Notes under the pieces: model-generated
Databases searched by the model: none
Told to the model about the DNA's origin: nothing
The model's input: the letters and a program-made list of their open reading frames with translations, nothing else
DNA from: an uncultured Poribacteria bacterium
Lineage (GTDB): Bacteria; Poribacteria; WGA-4E; WGA-3G
DNA: 64,000 bases
Direction of reading: 5' to 3'
Assembly: GCA_958295855.1 (NCBI GenBank)
Contig: OY282383.1
Coordinates: forward strand, 1,184,481 to 1,248,480
Part shown: positions 62,288-64,000 of the stretch, in pieces
How the letters are laid out: every line of letters starts with the position of its first letter
Position numbering within the stretch: position 1 is the stretch's first letter
Position numbers and translations under genes: made by a program

Positions 62288-63295
62288 TTAGGATGCTAAT
62301 TCTTCATGATACGCAAACAACGCGGGGGTGCCGCCCGTGTGCAAGAAGATGACTGTGTCGTCAGAACCGATTTGTCCTTGTTGGATGTGCTCAATTAGGC
62401 ACGCCATCGTCTTGGCAGTGTAGACGGGATCGAGGAAGATGCCTTCCGTGTTGGCAACGAACTTGAGTGCCTCAATACATTCTGACGTGAGGTAGCCGTA
62501 AGCCTTTCCGATATAGTCATCGGTATTCTGGATGTCTGCGTCGGTGACGCGCGTATCAAGTGCCAAGAGCTCCGCAGCAGTGTTTGCAGCGGTGCGCATC
62601 CGTTCAATCTTATCGTCCCAATGAATAGGTGCGCATCCGAACGGTTTCAATTTCATGCCAAGGGTTTTGGCTCCGAGTACTAGCCCTGCCTGTGTCCCCC
62701 CGGCGGAAGCCGTGTAGAGGTGCTCAGCATCAATGCCAAGCTGTTGTTGCTGTTGGTGAATTTCAGCGATGCACCACGTGAAGGCAACAGCGGCAAGCGC
62801 AGTGGAGCGGGGCGAGGCGATAACATGCGGCTTCAATCCTTGTTCCTTCAGGCTCTCGGCGAGTTCGTATTTCACTACATCTAATTCGGGACCGAATGGG
62901 ACATCCACGACTTGGACATCTGCCCCGGCCAAGTGATCCAACAACAGGTTGCCTTGGACGATGCTCTTGTGGTCGCGTGCGAGACGCAGGTAGCAGTTGA
63001 GCCCAAGTTTGCCGCAGGCGGCGGCAGTTTGCCTGCAGTGATTGGACTGGGAGGCGGCACCATGCACAATTGTATCTGCACCCTGGGCGACAGCATCCCC
63101 AATAGTGAAAGTTAACTGGCGTACTTTGTTTCCCCCAAACGCTAGGCCGGAGCAATCTTCGCGTTTGATGAAGATGCGCGGCCCACCGAGTGCCTCAGAG
63201 AGGCGCGGGCATTCCTCAAGGGGTGTCGGAAAATGACCGAGGTGCACTTGTGGCATCTGTGCAATTTTCTGAATAAGACGTTCTCTAGTGTTCAT
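62288..63295 (-). CDS. PLP-dependent D-cysteine desulfhydrase / ACC deaminase-family protein
   Basis: A 335-aa fold-type II PLP enzyme. K57 in AFGGNKVRQL binds the cofactor; ASQSNHCRQTAA is the substrate-loop motif, and TASAGGTQAGLVLGAK holds the phosphate-binding glycines. The pattern is closest to D-cysteine desulfhydrases, which release H2S, pyruvate and ammonia from D-cysteine; the related ACC deaminases act on 1-aminocyclopropane-1-carboxylate. The start codon lies three nt after the upstream gene's stop, with GGAG within that gene, indicating coupled translation. Confidence 0.85.
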   Translation of the reverse strand: MNTRERLIQKIAQMPQVHLGHFPTPLEECPRLSEALGGPRIFIKREDCSGLAFGGNKVRQLTFTIGDAVAQGADTIVHGAASQSNHCRQTAAACGKLGLNCYLRLARDHKSIVQGNLLLDHLAGADVQVVDVPFGPELDVVKYELAESLKEQGLKPHVIASPRSTALAAVAFTWCIAEIHQQQQQLGIDAEHLYTASAGGTQAGLVLGAKTLGMKLKPFGCAPIHWDDKIERMRTAANTAAELLALDTRVTDADIQNTDDYIGKAYGYLTSECIEALKFVANTEGIFLDPVYTAKTMACLIEHIQQGQIGSDDTVIFLHTGGTPALFAYHEELAS

Positions 63296-63298
63296 AGC

Positions 63299-64000
63299 CT
63301 ACTCCGCTCGAATCACGACAGCCTTCTGGCGGATGCGTTCTCCATCTTTGGATTTCAATCCCGGGGTGATAACTTCAGCGATTGTGCCAGATTCAAAATC
63401 GCTCTCTCTTGTCTCTTGGACTATGTGATGTCTCGAAGACACTTTGGTTTTCCCCACCTCAATGGGAAGCACCTCAGTGTTGATGAGTTCTAGAAACCAG
63501 TGGAGGCGAGGCGGTAGCGCATCTGGCTTTGTGCTTTTCGCGACGTTAACGAACAGCAAATCTCTAACGAATTCGGAGAGGAACTTTTTGAACGGAAGGA
63601 CTTCGACCTTTGCGGCGTGCTTTTTCTCCAATTCAGTGAGTTCTGTCAAGAATCGCTGGTGGGATGCCTCACATTCGCTCTTGATTTTCTCCAAATCCTG
63701 CCAGTTTTCTACGATAACATCTGGAAACCGTGTGGGTGAAGGTGCAGAAACGCCTCGAATCTGCTTGAGCGTCTGTTGGAGGATTACATCTATCTCAGCG
63801 AGGGTGTTAACAAGCGACTGACTTTTAGAGGTTGCACGCCCTGCTTCCTTCCGCCAGGCTACTATCTCGTTCTCCATCAGATTCAGGATAAAAATTGCAG
63901 TTTCCGCTTCGCTGAGCTGCTCCACATCCCAACTTGTCAACTTGAGTCCACATCCCTCACTGTAATCTGTCTCCAGCTTCGCCAACCGGTTCTGAAATTC
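63299..64000 (-). CDS. GrpE-like protein, 5' truncated by window edge
   Basis: The frame remains open to the right edge (EFQNRLAKLETD at the visible start), so the N-terminus lies outside; 234 codons with the stop are seen. The middle is charged and helical, suggesting coiled coil. The C-terminal SGTIAEVITPGLKSKDGER then IRQKAVVIRAE resembles the end of GrpE nucleotide-exchange factors (GTVxEVxxPGY...PAxVxV). No dnaK or dnaJ is visible, and the protein is longer and more diverged than standard GrpE, so this is only a likely relationship. It is coupled to the PLP enzyme gene downstream. Confidence 0.45.
   Translation of the reverse strand, partial: EFQNRLAKLETDYSEGCGLKLTSWDVEQLSEAETAIFILNLMENEIVAWRKEAGRATSKSQSLVNTLAEIDVILQQTLKQIRGVSAPSPTRFPDVIVENWQDLEKIKSECEASHQRFLTELTELEKKHAAKVEVLPFKKFLSEFVRDLLFVNVAKSTKPDALPPRLHWFLELINTEVLPIEVGKTKVSSRHHIVQETRESDFESGTIAEVITPGLKSKDGERIRQKAVVIRAE

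Noticed and set aside
1..64000. tRNA or rRNA genes, phage or integrase genes, intact insertion sequences
   Set aside because: None was recognised on either strand by eye; no CCA-ended cloverleaf, rRNA core motif, DDE transposase or integrase signature was seen. A tRNAscan or Infernal run would settle the RNA part.

Overview
This window looks like a chromosomal contig of an uncultured, moderate-GC bacterium. Abundant Gfo/Idh/MocA oxidoreductases and sugar-isomerase-like genes, many short palindromic repeats between genes, and a very high density of DNA-modification genes would fit Candidatus Poribacteria or a related lineage. That is inference from gene style; no rRNA, tRNA or other marker gene is present. 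No phage, integrase or intact transposase was seen.

Layout. 1-5.5 kb: left-truncated flippase-like membrane protein, nadC with a sugar isomerase-like partner, a PlsC-type acyltransferase and a ManA-like cupin isomerase. 5.6-15.0 kb: three tandem ~1,020-aa nuclease-methyltransferase fusion proteins (Type ISP/IIG-like, no helicase). 15.3-18.3 kb: a sugar operon (SDR epimerase, Gfo/Idh/MocA oxidoreductase, PfkB kinase), divergent from an esterase. 19.8-25.5 kb: a thioester-containing alpha-2-macroglobulin. 25.7-29.8 kb: a polyprenyl-phosphate sugar transferase, a beta-class DNA methyltransferase and a second oxidoreductase. 29.9-35.5 kb: a DUF1156 methyltransferase (frameshifted at a C8 tract) plus a DUF499 ATPase, a known putative defence pairing. 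35.6-44.6 kb, minus strand: a SUF iron-sulfur assembly locus (sufC-B-D, a CGWS glutaredoxin, sufS, sufU, a Rieske ferredoxin, a SufT/DUF59 protein), then a DUF971-rhodanese fusion and a 57-aa zinc ribbon. 45.2-48.5 kb: moaA, two small genes of unknown or binding-protein type, and an AlkB-like dioxygenase. 48.6-62.0 kb: four more tandem nuclease-methyltransferase fusions. 62.3-64 kb: a D-cysteine desulfhydrase-like PLP enzyme and a right-truncated GrpE-like gene.

The main novelty is the set of seven intact, same-strand, self-contained restriction-modification-like fusions in two arrays 33.5 kb apart. All seven keep the nuclease residues (D70, E85, K87) and the methyltransferase motifs (DPFVGTG, NPPY). 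They form two N-terminal clades, but central and target-recognition segments are shuffled between clades, and copies 4 and 5 share an apparently perfect 1,373-bp direct repeat. Clade A genes have promoters so close to the ATG that they should be leaderless; clade B genes share one duplicated sigma70 promoter and a short leader with a ribosome site. With the DUF1156/DUF499 pair and the beta-class enzyme, nine DNA methyltransferases lie in 64 kb.

The second theme is several families of short palindromes with stem-preserving changes. The commonest (core CCCCGC-TTT-GCGGGG) occurs about 24 times, mostly between genes, but four copies lie in frame inside the macroglobulin gene, including its signal peptide.
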